This document shows positions 43,627 to 52,783 of a stretch of 64,000 bases of DNA, in pieces. Each line of letters begins with the position of its first letter. The first letter of the stretch is position 1. The position numbers and the translations under genes are program-made. The notes below the pieces were generated by a model. The model was not told the DNA's origin and ran no database searches. It saw nothing but the letters and a program-made list of their open reading frames with translations. The stretch comes from Tenacibaculum mesophilum (GTDB lineage: Bacteria > Bacteroidota > Bacteroidia > Flavobacteriales > Flavobacteriaceae): positions 2,908,001-2,972,000 of the forward strand of contig NZ_CP032544.1 in NCBI RefSeq assembly GCF_003867075.1. The letters are read 5' to 3'.

Positions 43627-46170
43627 TTAGAACTGTCTTCCAATTATAAAATGGGTTTGCCAACCAGATTTTTCGGTTAAGCCAGGTAAAGGATCAAAAC
43701 CATGAGCGAAATCAATACCTAATAATCCAAATGCAGGCATAAATATACGAACACCTACTCCAGCTGAACGCTTTAACTTAAACGGATTAAATTCGCTAAA
43801 ATTGTCATAAGAATTACCTGCTTCTAAAAAGCCTACAGTGTAAATCGATGCAGTAGGCTTATCTGTAATAGAATAACGCAGTTCTAATTGAAATTTGTTA
43901 TAAATAGCCCCACCATCAATAGAAGAGATACGGTTGTTCTCATATCCTCTTAATCCAATTGTTTCACGACCATCTAATTGACCTTGTGCAATACCGTCTC
44001 CTCCCACAAAGTATCTTTCAACTGGCGTTAAGCCTAATTCATCATTGTAAGAACCTAAATAACCTACTTCGAAATTAGACATTAATACTAACTTGTTAGC
44101 TAAGGCTGTATACCACTTACCTTTAGCAGAAATTTTATAGTATTCTAACCATCTGTATTTATCAGCTAAATAAGCTTGTCTTTCATCAGAAGTTGGGTTC
44201 GTAGGCTCAGTGTAGTCTTTTCCATTAACTAATGAATAAGGGAAAGTAGCTTTAGCTTTTAAAGTAAATTCAGAACCGTAAGTAGGGAAAATTAAACTAG
44301 GACCTGCAGAATTACGGCTAAGTGCTACTGTATATGCTAAGTTGTTTAAATCTCCTTGGCTAAGAATATTATTAGAAGAACCTACACGATAACCATAGTT
44401 TTGTAATTCTATTCTTTGATAACTAATGTTTTGAGAAAGAGTAAAATAATCATCAGGCCATTTTAAACGTTTACCTAAACCTATAGATGCACCAATTATA
44501 CTAAGACTTTCATCTTTATTTACATCGTTCGTAGTAAAATCATAACGATATTGATTTGAAAAATATACAGAGAAAGATAAAGATTGAGGTGTTTTACCGC
44601 CTAACCATGGCTCTGTAAAAGAAAAACTATAGGTATTGTAAGTTCTACTTGCTTGTAAACGAAGAGAAAGTTTTTGACCATCTCCCATAGGTAGTGGCTT
44701 ATAAGCATCTTTATTAAAGATGTTTCTAACTGAGAAATTGTTAAAAGAAAGACCTAAAGTACCTATAAAGGAACCACCACCATAACCTCCTTGTAACTCA
44801 ATTTGACTTCCTCCTTTTTCAACAACAGAAAAATCAATATCAGCAGTTTTATTCTGATAATCAGGTTTAACATCTGGTGTTACATTAGTGTCGAAGAAAC
44901 CTAATTGTCCAATTTCACGAATAGACCTAATAATATTTTCACGGCTAAATAAATCTCCCGGCTTAACACGTAATTCTCTATAAATTACATGGTCGTTTGT
45001 TTTATCGTTACCCGTTACTGTTACCTTTTTTATTGTTGCAGGTTCATCTTCTCTAATACGAACTTCAACGGTAATGGAGTCATTTTCTACTTTAGTTTCT
45101 ACAGCGTTTACTTGAGAGAATAAGAAACCATTATTATGATAGAGAGTTTGTATGTCTTGAGAAGTAGGTGTACCATCTCCAGAGATACGCTCTTTTAAAA
45201 CCTTTCCATTGTAAATATCTCCTTTGTCTATTCGGAGTATGTTACTTAACTGTTCATCTGTATATTGTTTATTACCAATAAAAACAATTTCATCAAAACG
45301 GTATTGACGGCCTTCTTCAACTTCAATTTCAAGATTAATGGTATTGTCATCATTCCAAACAACTTTGTCAGATAAAATCCTAGCATCACGATATCCGTTT
45401 TCGCTGTATTTTTCAAGAATACTTTTTAAATCTTCTTTATAATCATCTAAAATATATTTAGAAGCTTTCCAAAAACGACCAAAAACTTTACGTTTGGTGT
45501 TTTTCATGGCACCACGCAAAGTAGCGTTAGACATGGCTTTATTGCCAGTAAAATTAATTTCTTTAATCTTTATACGATTACCCCTATCGATAAAAATAGA
45601 CATGCTAACAGTGTTAACATCAGAAGTGTCTTTTTTAGTATCTAATGAAACCTTTGTTTTTAAGAAACCTTTATCTGTATATTTCTTTTTAATAAAGTTG
45701 CGAGTGGTAACAATAAGGTTGTCTGTGACCATTACCCCTTTTTTTAATTCTGTTTCTTTTTTTATCTCTTTAATTTGTGATTTTTTTATCCCAGAAATGG
45801 TAACTCCAGTTAATTGAGGTAACTCAGTTACATCAAATTGAAGATATACTGTTTCACCATCGCGTTTAGATAAATAAACATCTACTTCACTAAATTGTTT
45901 ACTTTCATATAGCTTTTTAATGGCACTTGTAAGTTTGTCTCCTGGTAATTTAATTGGTTGTCCTTCAACTAAACCAGTATATACTCTTACTGTTTGTTCG
46001 CTAAATTTTTGTAAGCCAGTTACAGTTATACCTCCTAAAATATACTCTTTTCCTTTTTCGTAGGAAATAATATTTGTGACAGTACTCTCTTTAGGAGTTG
46101 TGTCTTGCGCTTGAGTACTCACCACAAATAGGGTGATAAAAAATACTAGTAAATACGAATATTTATTCAT
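43627..46170 (-). CDS. bamA: Outer membrane assembly factor BamA
   Basis: About 847 residues from the ATG at 46170, whose signal peptide ends at STQAQ; the start overlaps the uppS stop by 8 bases. Five POTRA domains (about 40-440) have typical G/Y patterns (GGITVTGLQKFSEQTVR, then ITVTGNDKTND). The 16-stranded barrel ends in GRQF. The lateral-lid VRGF-type motif appears as GLRGYENNRIS. It inserts beta-barrel proteins in the outer membrane. Confidence 0.94.
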   Translation of the reverse strand: MNKYSYLLVFFITLFVVSTQAQDTTPKESTVTNIISYEKGKEYILGGITVTGLQKFSEQTVRVYTGLVEGQPIKLPGDKLTSAIKKLYESKQFSEVDVYLSKRDGETVYLQFDVTELPQLTGVTISGIKKSQIKEIKKETELKKGVMVTDNLIVTTRNFIKKKYTDKGFLKTKVSLDTKKDTSDVNTVSMSIFIDRGNRIKIKEINFTGNKAMSNATLRGAMKNTKRKVFGRFWKASKYILDDYKEDLKSILEKYSENGYRDARILSDKVVWNDDNTINLEIEVEEGRQYRFDEIVFIGNKQYTDEQLSNILRIDKGDIYNGKVLKERISGDGTPTSQDIQTLYHNNGFLFSQVNAVETKVENDSITVEVRIREDEPATIKKVTVTGNDKTNDHVIYRELRVKPGDLFSRENIIRSIREIGQLGFFDTNVTPDVKPDYQNKTADIDFSVVEKGGSQIELQGGYGGGSFIGTLGLSFNNFSVRNIFNKDAYKPLPMGDGQKLSLRLQASRTYNTYSFSFTEPWLGGKTPQSLSFSVYFSNQYRYDFTTNDVNKDESLSIIGASIGLGKRLKWPDDYFTLSQNISYQRIELQNYGYRVGSSNNILSQGDLNNLAYTVALSRNSAGPSLIFPTYGSEFTLKAKATFPYSLVNGKDYTEPTNPTSDERQAYLADKYRWLEYYKISAKGKWYTALANKLVLMSNFEVGYLGSYNDELGLTPVERYFVGGDGIAQGQLDGRETIGLRGYENNRISSIDGGAIYNKFQLELRYSITDKPTASIYTVGFLEAGNSYDNFSEFNPFKLKRSAGVGVRIFMPAFGLLGIDFAHGFDPLPGLTEKSGWQTHFIIGRQF

Positions 46171-46915
46171 TTGTTTCAATCTGTTCACTGGTTTTTCCAA
46201 ATCTTCTTTCTCTATTTTGATAATCAATTATTGCGTTATAAAGATGTTGTTTTCTGTAATCAGGCCATAGTACATCAGTAAAATATAACTCAGCATAAGC
46301 CATTTGCCACAGTAAATAATTGCTTATTCTTTGTTCCCCACTTGTACGTATCATTAAATCAACATCGGGCAAATTAAACGTATATAAATGATTATTTATA
46401 ATTTTCTCGTTAATTTTTTCAATTTCTATCTCGTTATTAACAACTTTTTTTGATATGTTTTTGATAGCATTAACAATTTCCTCTCTTGAACCGTAGCTTA
46501 AAGCAAAGGTTAAAGTAATTTTAGTATTGTTTTTAGTTGCATCAATAACCTTACTCAATACTTTTTGGGCATTGCTTGGTAAATTTGCTAAGTTACCAAT
46601 AGCATTGACTTTTACATTTTTACGTTGAAATTCGGGGAGTTCTTTTTTTAGAGTAGTTACCAATAAACTCATTAAAGCATCTACTTCTAGTTTTGGGCGA
46701 TTCCAATTCTCGGTTGAAAAGGCATACAGGGTTAAAAATTTAACACCAAGTTCAGAAGCAGTATCAGCTGTTTCTCTAATAGCTGTTAAAGCATTTCTAT
46801 GTCCAAAAACACGCTGCATACCTTTACCTTTTGCCCATCTACCGTTACCATCCATAATAATGGCTATATGGTTTGGTACTTTTTGTAAATTAATACGCTG
46901 TAGTTTTTCTTCCAT
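46163..46915 (-). CDS. uppS: Isoprenyl transferase (undecaprenyl diphosphate synthase)
   Basis: About 250 residues from the ATG at 46915. IAIIMDGNGRWAKGKGMQRVFGHRNA carries the catalytic Asp and phosphate-binding Gly-Asn-Gly-Arg. FSTENWNRP, YGSREEIVNAI, DLMIRTSGEQRISNYLLWQMAYAELYFTDVLWPD complete the family. It makes the lipid carrier for peptidoglycan and surface sugars. Overlap with bamA shows co-translation. Confidence 0.95.
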   Translation of the reverse strand: MEEKLQRINLQKVPNHIAIIMDGNGRWAKGKGMQRVFGHRNALTAIRETADTASELGVKFLTLYAFSTENWNRPKLEVDALMSLLVTTLKKELPEFQRKNVKVNAIGNLANLPSNAQKVLSKVIDATKNNTKITLTFALSYGSREEIVNAIKNISKKVVNNEIEIEKINEKIINNHLYTFNLPDVDLMIRTSGEQRISNYLLWQMAYAELYFTDVLWPDYRKQHLYNAIIDYQNRERRFGKTSEQIETNE

Positions 46916-46917
46916 AA

Positions 46918-47598
46918 TTATTGTGCTATTCCACCAAAACAAGGTGGTCTTCCAAAGGTATATACGATAGAAACTCCTGAGAATACATACCAGTCATTTC
47001 CATTACCCCCAAAATCTAGTGAGTTTATTTTATCTGTTGTAAAGTCTAAATCGTCTACGAATGTGAATCGTATACCTGTTTCAAAAGCAATGGCAAAATT
47101 ATCGGTTAATCTTCCTTTTAATCCAATACCTACAGGAATAGTATAAGAAAATTTGTTTTTTAAGAGAACTGTATTACTTGATGAAGTTGGTTCTGGACTT
47201 TTGTAATTAAAAGCAGCAATTTCAGCTAATATATAAGGTGTAAATGAAGTTCTGTAATCGCTGATGTTATAATCAAAGAAATTAAATTCTACTCCAGCTG
47301 CAAATTCATGAATGGTGTTTGAAAAGCTAATACCTCTATTTTGGCGAAAAGCATTATCAGCATTGTTATCATTACCAGAAATAGGAATGTAAGTATATGT
47401 TCCTCTTAAGGCAATTCTTGGGTTTAGGTTGTACTTGTATATGAGACCACCGGCAAACTCATTAGGGTGTATGTAATTGGTACTACCAATATCACCAACA
47501 TAGTTAGAACCACCGGCAAAGAAACCAATTTCGTGTGTTTGTGATTGTAGAGGTGTTACTACACAAGCCAATAATATTAATAAAATAAGTCCTCTCAT
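46918..47598 (-). CDS. DUF6089-like outer-membrane beta-barrel protein
   Basis: 226 residues with signal peptide (LQSQ at about residue 20). The mature part starts THEIGFFAGGSNYVGDIGSTNYIHPNEFAGGLIYKYNLNPRIALRG, an 8-strand barrel pattern with a C-terminal domain RPPCFGG. This matches the DUF6089/porin-type family which precedes uppS-bamA in Flavobacteria. Function unknown. Stop is 3 bases before the uppS start. Confidence 0.8.
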   Translation of the reverse strand: MRGLILLILLACVVTPLQSQTHEIGFFAGGSNYVGDIGSTNYIHPNEFAGGLIYKYNLNPRIALRGTYTYIPISGNDNNADNAFRQNRGISFSNTIHEFAAGVEFNFFDYNISDYRTSFTPYILAEIAAFNYKSPEPTSSSNTVLLKNKFSYTIPVGIGLKGRLTDNFAIAFETGIRFTFVDDLDFTTDKINSLDFGGNGNDWYVFSGVSIVYTFGRPPCFGGIAQ

Positions 47599-47702
47599 TG
47601 TAAAATAGCGTGCAAATATAGGGAATTGAATTTGCTTTAAAAAGTTAATAATCTGTCTTTTTGATTAACTTTTTTTTTACGGTTTTATTGTAATCATTAT
47701 AG

Positions 47703-48599
47703 TTATAACGATTCATTTCGTATGTCTTCTCCCCATAAAAGTTTTCCGCGCAAGGTATTTAAATAAGATTGATTCTTTGGTAAAATACTTTTTATGGTAA
47801 ATGGTGCTTTTTGTATTTTTATTTCAGTTCCTAAGGAAACAGTGGTAATGCGTGAATCTAGAGAGATTAAAAAATCTTTTTCTCTAGCACTTACTTCTAA
47901 AAGAATATCAGTATCATCTGGAATAACCATTGGACGCGCATTTAAATTATGTGGTGCAATGGGAGTAATAACAAAGCTTTTTGAATTAGGTAAAATAACA
48001 GGACCATCACAACTAAGTGAATATCCTGTAGAACCTGTTGGTGTTGCTATAATTAATCCATCAGCCCAATAATTTGTTAAATATTCTTCGTTTAATGAGG
48101 TTTTAATTCCAATCATAGAAGTTGTGTTTCTTCTAGCAATAGTAACCTCATTAAGAGCAAAGTTAAGTTCAGAAAAATCTTCAGTTGTAGGAGAAGTTTC
48201 TATTTGTAATAAAGATCGTTCTTGAAGTGTATATTCTTTTTTAAGCATTAAGTTAATTGCTTCTTCAATTTGATCTTTTTGTATGGTGGCCAAAAAACCT
48301 AAACGCCCCGTATTAATACCCATAATAGGAATATCTAAATCTCTAATGTAGGTTACAGCTCTCAAAATAGTACCATCTCCACCTATGGTAAACATTACAT
48401 CAAAAGTGTTTGATAAGTCATTAAAATGTGCGTAGGTAGGATACTTTTTATTTAGTGAATTCTTTTCAAGAAATAAATTATAGAATTGTTGTTCAAAAAA
48501 AACAACAATATTATGTTTTTCTAAGATAGTTAAAAGAATTTTAACCTCTTTATCTGCAAGTGTAGTATATGCTTGACCGTAAATAGCGACTTTTTTCAC
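47703..48599 (-). CDS. nadK: NAD kinase
   Basis: 298 residues. The diphosphate-binding FTIGGDGTILRAVTYIRD and GINTGRLGFLATI are present, and the second site has LNEVTIAR, YWADGLIIATPTGSTGYSLSCDGP and APHNLNARPMVIPDD. Full length. It makes NADP from NAD in the cytoplasm. Confidence 0.95.
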   Translation of the reverse strand: MKKVAIYGQAYTTLADKEVKILLTILEKHNIVVFFEQQFYNLFLEKNSLNKKYPTYAHFNDLSNTFDVMFTIGGDGTILRAVTYIRDLDIPIMGINTGRLGFLATIQKDQIEEAINLMLKKEYTLQERSLLQIETSPTTEDFSELNFALNEVTIARRNTTSMIGIKTSLNEEYLTNYWADGLIIATPTGSTGYSLSCDGPVILPNSKSFVITPIAPHNLNARPMVIPDDTDILLEVSAREKDFLISLDSRITTVSLGTEIKIQKAPFTIKSILPKNQSYLNTLRGKLLWGEDIRNESL

Positions 48600-48630
48600 T
48601 GTTAAAATTTTGTGTTGGTTATTGAAAAAA

Positions 48631-49290
48631 TTACATATCCAAGTACTTTCTTAAATAAGCAGCTCTATCTTTAAGTTCTTCTAAATAAAAATCATCTTCG
48701 TGTTGTGTAATAACGTTGTAACCGTACCTACGAAATGTTTGAATAATTTCATTTATTTCTTCTGAAACAACTTTAAGGGTTACTTCAATGCTATTTATGT
48801 TTTCTGAAGAAATATATGCACCTAATAATTTACCGTTATTGGCTTCAACTATTTGAGCTACTTGCCCCATAGAATAATCTGTTTTATTCTTGTCAATAAT
48901 TAAAGTATCACTTTCATTATGTAAAAAAGGGCTGTTAGCAAAAGCATCTAAAATATCACTCAATTCATAATAGCCTACATAATGCAGGTTTTTATCTATA
49001 ACAGGAATTAAATTCGAGTCGTTATCAGCAAATAAAGTAATTAAATCGAGTAGTGTAGCATTTTCATTTGTGTAAAAATGATCTAGTAAATAAGAGTATT
49101 CACTCAGTGTACGATTTTTATTTTCAATAGTTTGAATATCACTTTCAGGTAAACAACCTATTAATCTGTCGTTTTCAACAACAGGAATATGAGTTATAGG
49201 TAAATCATTACACAGCTTTTGAGCACTTTTCACTGTGTCGTTTAGCGTAAGTGCTTTAATTTCTTTTAATATAAAATCATTGATTTTCAT
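48631..49290 (-). CDS. CBS-domain protein with ACT-like tail
   Basis: 219 residues, cytoplasmic. Two CBS motifs (THIPVVENDRLIGCLPESDIQ and NLIPVIDKNLHYVGYYELSDILD) are followed by a ~75-residue part with ACT-like sequence (VAQIVEANNGKLLGAYISS, then VTLKVVSEEINEIIQTFRRYGYNV). It sits in the conserved order with nadK and is 31 bases upstream of it. The ligand is probably a nucleotide, not determined. Confidence 0.85.
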   Translation of the reverse strand: MKINDFILKEIKALTLNDTVKSAQKLCNDLPITHIPVVENDRLIGCLPESDIQTIENKNRTLSEYSYLLDHFYTNENATLLDLITLFADNDSNLIPVIDKNLHYVGYYELSDILDAFANSPFLHNESDTLIIDKNKTDYSMGQVAQIVEANNGKLLGAYISSENINSIEVTLKVVSEEINEIIQTFRRYGYNVITQHEDDFYLEELKDRAAYLRKYLDM

Positions 49291-49324
49291 TACTACGAAT
49301 ATAGTTTAAAATGTTTGAATGCGT

Positions 49325-49332
49325 TACCTTTG
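49325..49332 (+). promoter_or_regulatory. -7 box of pdxJ
   Basis: TACCTTTG matches TAnnTTTG and lies 18 bases before the pdxJ start in the divergent gap with the CBS gene. A properly spaced TTTG is not clear. Confidence 0.5.
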
Positions 49333-49349
49333 TCCTATAATTTTACAAC

Positions 49350-50063
49350 ATGACAAAGTTAAGTGTTAATATTAATAAAATAGCTACACTTCGTAATTCT
49401 AGAGGTGGTAACGTGCCTAATTTACTAAAAGTAGCAACTGACATACAAAGTTTTGGGGCCGAAGGAATCACAATTCATCCAAGGCCAGATGAACGTCATA
49501 TTCGTTACCAAGATGCTTATGATTTAAAATCAATTGTAACAACTGAATATAATATTGAAGGAAATCCAATTGATAAATTTAAACAAATGGTGTTAGAAAT
49601 TAAACCAACACAAGTAACGTTGGTCCCTGATAGCGTTGATCAACTTACATCTAACGCTGGTTGGGATACTATAACACATCAATCGTATTTAAAAGATGTG
49701 ATTGCTGAGTTTAAAGAAGCAGGAATTAGAGCATCAATTTTTATTGATACAAATTTAAAGTTAATTGAAGCTGCTGCTAAAACAGGAGCCGATAGAGTTG
49801 AGTTGTATACAGAGGAGTTTGCCACGCAGTACGAAAAAGGAAACAAAGAAGCGGTAAAACCATACGCGGAAGCTGCAATTTTAGCAAATGAATTAGGTTT
49901 AGGAGTTAATGCAGGTCATGATTTAAGCTTAGATAATATTCAATTTTTTAAACAAAATATTCCTCATTTGGCTGAAGTGTCTATAGGGCATGCGTTAATA
50001 TCTGAAAGTTTATATTTAGGCTTAGAAAATGTTGTGAATATGTATTTACATCGTTTGCAATAA
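49350..50063 (+). CDS. pdxJ: Pyridoxine 5'-phosphate synthase
   Basis: 237 residues. The PdxJ barrel opens LSVNINKIATLRNSRGGNVPNLLKVA, then ITIHPRPDERHIR, QVTLVPDSVDQLTSNAGW, and the glycine-rich VNAGHDLSLDNI and EVSIGHALISESLYLGLE. It makes pyridoxine phosphate, the source of PLP that the racemases here need. Three bases separate it from the hydrolase. Confidence 0.95.
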   Translation: MTKLSVNINKIATLRNSRGGNVPNLLKVATDIQSFGAEGITIHPRPDERHIRYQDAYDLKSIVTTEYNIEGNPIDKFKQMVLEIKPTQVTLVPDSVDQLTSNAGWDTITHQSYLKDVIAEFKEAGIRASIFIDTNLKLIEAAAKTGADRVELYTEEFATQYEKGNKEAVKPYAEAAILANELGLGVNAGHDLSLDNIQFFKQNIPHLAEVSIGHALISESLYLGLENVVNMYLHRLQ

Positions 50064-50065
50064 TT

Positions 50066-50833
50066 ATGGAAGTATTACATTCAAAAATCATTGGAGAAGG
50101 ATCCCCGTTACTTATTTTGCATGGATACTTTGGTATGGGAGACAATTGGAAGTCGCATGCCAATAAATTTGCAGAAGATGGTTTTGAGGTGCATTTAATA
50201 GATCAACGTAATCATGGGCGAAGTTTTCATTCGGACGCTTTTGATTATGAGTTAATGGTAGGAGATTTGTATAATTACATTCAATATCATAATCTTAAAA
50301 AAGTAGATTTGTTAGGGCATTCTATGGGAGGAAAAACAGTAATGTTATTTGCAACCGAATACCCTGAGTTAGTAAATAAACTAATTGTAGCTGATATTTC
50401 TCCAAGAATGTATCCGCCACATCATCACGAAATTTTAGCGGCGTTAAACTCCGTAGATTTTTCGGTGCAAACTTCACGTAAGTTAGTAGATGAAAAATTA
50501 GCTGAGTTAATTCCAGAAAAAGGAATCCGTCAATTTTTAGCAAAGAATGTGTACAGAAAAACGAAAGACGAATTAGGGTTTCGTTTTAATTTAAAGTCGT
50601 TAACAGAAAATAATAGTGAAGTAGGTGTTGCGTTGCCGTCTTTTACAGTTTTTGAAGGAAAAACGTTGTTTTTGCGTGGATCGAATTCAGGATATATATC
50701 AAAAGAAGATGAGCCATTAATTCAGGCACATTTTCCAAAAGCAGTGATAAAAACAATACTCAATGCTGGACACTGGCTGCATGCTGAAAATCCAGAATAT
50801 TTTTATAAAGAAGCTGTAACTTTTTTAAAATAA
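50066..50833 (+). CDS. Alpha/beta-hydrolase (YbfF-like esterase)
   Basis: 255 residues. HGYFGMGDNWKSHA is the oxyanion region, the nucleophile Ser is in LLGHSMGGKTVM, and a late His is in NAGHWLHAENP. Similar to YbfF-type cytosolic esterases. The substrate cannot be told. Co-transcribed with pdxJ. Confidence 0.85.
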   Translation: MEVLHSKIIGEGSPLLILHGYFGMGDNWKSHANKFAEDGFEVHLIDQRNHGRSFHSDAFDYELMVGDLYNYIQYHNLKKVDLLGHSMGGKTVMLFATEYPELVNKLIVADISPRMYPPHHHEILAALNSVDFSVQTSRKLVDEKLAELIPEKGIRQFLAKNVYRKTKDELGFRFNLKSLTENNSEVGVALPSFTVFEGKTLFLRGSNSGYISKEDEPLIQAHFPKAVIKTILNAGHWLHAENPEYFYKEAVTFLK

Positions 50834-50835
50834 AA

Positions 50836-50873
50836 GCGAGGAGGAATTTATTAATCCCTAGTCCCTCGCTTAA
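50836..50873. terminator. Terminator between convergent genes
   Basis: AGCGAGG and CCTCGCT form a stem with a ~20-base loop and A/T runs just after the hydrolase stop. Confidence 0.55.
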
Positions 50874-50907
50874 AATAATCGCCCCCCGGCGAAAAACAAA
50901 AAAATTA

Positions 50908-51165
50908 TTAAGGGAAATCACTGTTTATCTCGTCAATTAAATAGTTGATATTGTCATCAATTATTTGTTGGTTTTTCATGTAGTTGTAAAAAACATTTAC
51001 TATAGCTTTTTCAACAATTAAGTTTTTCCTTTTACCTGAGTATACTTTTTGTATGGTTTCTAAAGAGAAATCATGACCGTTTTTACTCAAGTAGTTTTTT
51101 ACCTTGTCGCGGTATTTAGGTGGCTTAATTTTTTCTAATTCTTTTCGTTGTGTAGCAGTTATCAT
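50908..51165 (-). CDS. Small DNA-binding-like protein
   Basis: 85 residues. The N-terminal part (PPKYRDKVKNYLSKNGHDFSLETIQKVYSGKRKNLIVEKAIVNVFYNYM) looks like a helix-turn-helix of the phage-repressor type in which the recognition helix ends in GKRKN. The tail is acidic. It is divergent from a second small HTH gene at 51311 with a 145-base gap containing a promoter. Function unknown. Confidence 0.6.
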   Translation of the reverse strand: MITATQRKELEKIKPPKYRDKVKNYLSKNGHDFSLETIQKVYSGKRKNLIVEKAIVNVFYNYMKNQQIIDDNINYLIDEINSDFP

Positions 51166-51209
51166 AAAAACTCAAGTTGTTTTTTAGAAGTTGATAGCAC
51201 TTTTTAATT

Positions 51210-51217
51210 TATATTTG
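51210..51217 (+). promoter_or_regulatory. -7 box for the small HTH gene
   Basis: TATATTTG in the divergent gap. The following TACGTATTGTGTAC contains repeated GTAC-type half sites that may be an operator. Confidence 0.5.
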
Positions 51218-51310
51218 TACGTATTGTGTACTTATTACGAAGTAAAAATACAAACAAAAATCTAAATACGAAAACAAAATTAAATAAATTTTAGAAAAAA
51301 GTTATTTTTA

Positions 51311-51529
51311 ATGAGCGACTTTGTAGATGAAACATATAAAAGGGTAGAGGAGGTGATTAACTATAAAAGGTTAAATATAAGGTCTTTTGAAGAAATTATT
51401 GATGTTTCTAACAACTCTATTGGAACGGCAATACGAAGAAAATCATCATTTAAAAGTAATGTTTTAAACAAAATTCTACATTCTTTTCCTGAAATAAACC
51501 CAACTTGGTTATTAACAGGTAAAGAATAA
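51311..51529 (+). CDS. HTH regulator N-terminal part, ended by in-frame TAA
   Basis: 72 residues. RVEEVINYKRLNIRSFEEIIDVSNNSIGTAIRRKSSFKSNVLNKILHSFPEINPTWLLTGKE is a prophage-repressor-like HTH, a type usually longer than this, with sequence continuing past the LLTGKGxML position. Here TAA follows GKE and the next in-frame codon is an ATG, so this may be the front half of a split gene. Divergent from 50908-51165. Confidence 0.7.
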   Translation: MSDFVDETYKRVEEVINYKRLNIRSFEEIIDVSNNSIGTAIRRKSSFKSNVLNKILHSFPEINPTWLLTGKE

Positions 51530-51682
51530 ATGCTTTTGTCAGTAACAAACGAACCTTCTTCAATATATAAAATCAAAGATATTAATAGTCGTTTAAAAGA
51601 TAGTTTGTTGTATTTGTTACAAGAAGATAAAGAAGTTAAAGAGGCAATAGCCAGTCAAGTAGCGAAGGTGTTAAAAGAATAA
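51530..51682 (+). pseudogene. C-terminal part of the HTH regulator, in frame after TAA
   Basis: 50 codons begin with ATG directly after the stop (TAAATG), in the same frame as the HTH part, and end at TAA 51680-51682. It reads MLLSVTNEPSSIYKIKDINS then a helix LKDSLLYLLQEDKEVKEAI. The ML follows the position where relatives read TGKGEML. It is either a remnant after a nonsense mutation, or translated by re-initiation as a separate piece. Confidence 0.55.
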
Positions 51683-51691
51683 CTAGCTAAT

Positions 51692-52180
51692 CTAATTACT
51701 TGTTTTGGTTAAACTTTCTAAGGCGTAATATAATCTATTTTGAGCATTATCTTGCGATCCAAAGATAGATCTATACACTTCACCATTAGGGGTTATTAGT
51801 ACCCATTGAGGTGTTCCTTCCGAATTAAAAAAATCATACATTTTGTGGTTGTTATCTATATAAATAGGGAACGGGAGTTCGTTTATAGTAAAAATACTCA
51901 AGATATCATCCCTGGTAACATTGTTACTGCTAAAGTTACTATGAATACCAATAACTTCAATATCCTTATATGTTTGTTTAAACTTATAGGCTAGTGGAAT
52001 GGCTCTACCAGTGCAACCTAAACAAGCATTGTTGTAAAACAACAATAATAGAATTTTGTTAGCATACTTTTCAAGTAAGTTAACTTCGTTTTGATTAAAA
52101 TCGGTTACTTTTATTGAGGTTACAGGTTTGATAGAGTTATTTTTTAATAGCTCAAAAGTACAAAAAGTTAATTGTTTAAT
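51692..52180 (-). CDS. Thioredoxin-fold redoxin with CLGC motif, no conventional start
   Basis: The frame is open from the ATT at 52180 to the stop at 51692. It reads TSIKVTDFNQNEVNLLEKYA, then LLLFYNNACLGCTGRAIPLA, IEVIGIHSNF, FPIYIDNNHKMYDFF, and GTPQWVLITPNGEVYRSIFG. This is a complete TlpA-like thioredoxin fold with a Cys-Leu-Gly-Cys site and cis-Pro (GTPQW). The only standard start in frame is TTG at 52045, which would remove the first strand and sits only a few codons before CLGC. A rare ATT start, coupled to the upstream gene it overlaps by 13 bases, is possible. No signal peptide. Confidence 0.7.
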   Translation of the reverse strand: MKQLTFCTFELLKNNSIKPVTSIKVTDFNQNEVNLLEKYANKILLLLFYNNACLGCTGRAIPLAYKFKQTYKDIEVIGIHSNFSSNNVTRDDILSIFTINELPFPIYIDNNHKMYDFFNSEGTPQWVLITPNGEVYRSIFGSQDNAQNRLYYALESLTKTSN

Positions 52181-52662
52181 TTATAAGCATTTTTAACCAT
52201 TCTCTTAACAACTAACCTATGAAAAGGTTTTATAAGCTTCATGTATACTTCACCTTTTTTATTATTGTATTCAACTAACGTAATAACTTTGATGTTATAA
52301 AAAGGATCGTGATTGTTGTGTACGATTGCTCTAAAATTTAAATGAGTGTCATTAGCACCTAATACAACTTCATTACTTGATATAGAAAAAATTTTAAAGA
52401 AACTTACATATCCGCCAACATCAAACCGCTCGTTATAATCATCAGGGTAGTTGTTTTTTAAATTAAAAAAAGCAGCAATTTTATTACGTAATTTAAATAA
52501 AAAGTCTACCCAAACTGGAGGTTTATTAAAAATTAAATTTACAATTTCTTCTATTGTGTTTGTATGATTAGTGGTAGAGAATGTGTCATGAAAATTTATT
52601 GTAGGAAGTAGTTTTTTAATGTCTTTATTCAAAAGAGTTTTATCTTCTTTAACTTTTTTCAT
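52168..52662 (-). CDS. DUF2867 family protein
   Basis: 164 residues. NKPPVWVDFLFKLRNKIAAFFNL, then VGGYVSFFKIFSISSNEVVLGANDTHLNFRAIV matches DUF2867. The family has unknown function and small-ligand-binding fold. Its stop overlaps the frame of the redoxin downstream, so they are coupled. Cytoplasmic. Confidence 0.75.
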   Translation of the reverse strand: MKKVKEDKTLLNKDIKKLLPTINFHDTFSTTNHTNTIEEIVNLIFNKPPVWVDFLFKLRNKIAAFFNLKNNYPDDYNERFDVGGYVSFFKIFSISSNEVVLGANDTHLNFRAIVHNNHDPFYNIKVITLVEYNNKKGEVYMKLIKPFHRLVVKRMVKNAYKLNN

Positions 52663-52783
52663 ATTACTAATCTCATAAAAATATGAATGTAAATATATAA
52701 ATAGTAATTGTAGAATTTTAGTATATAGCTATTTAAATTTTAACATAAACTAGTATTTTTTTAACCAAAAAAAGAAAGTTGAG

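Noticed and set aside
4352..51529. Possible recoding of TAA as a sense codon, since two genes have in-frame TAA
   Set aside because: TAA ends most genes in this window normally, including essential ones; nonsense mutation or re-initiation is simpler.
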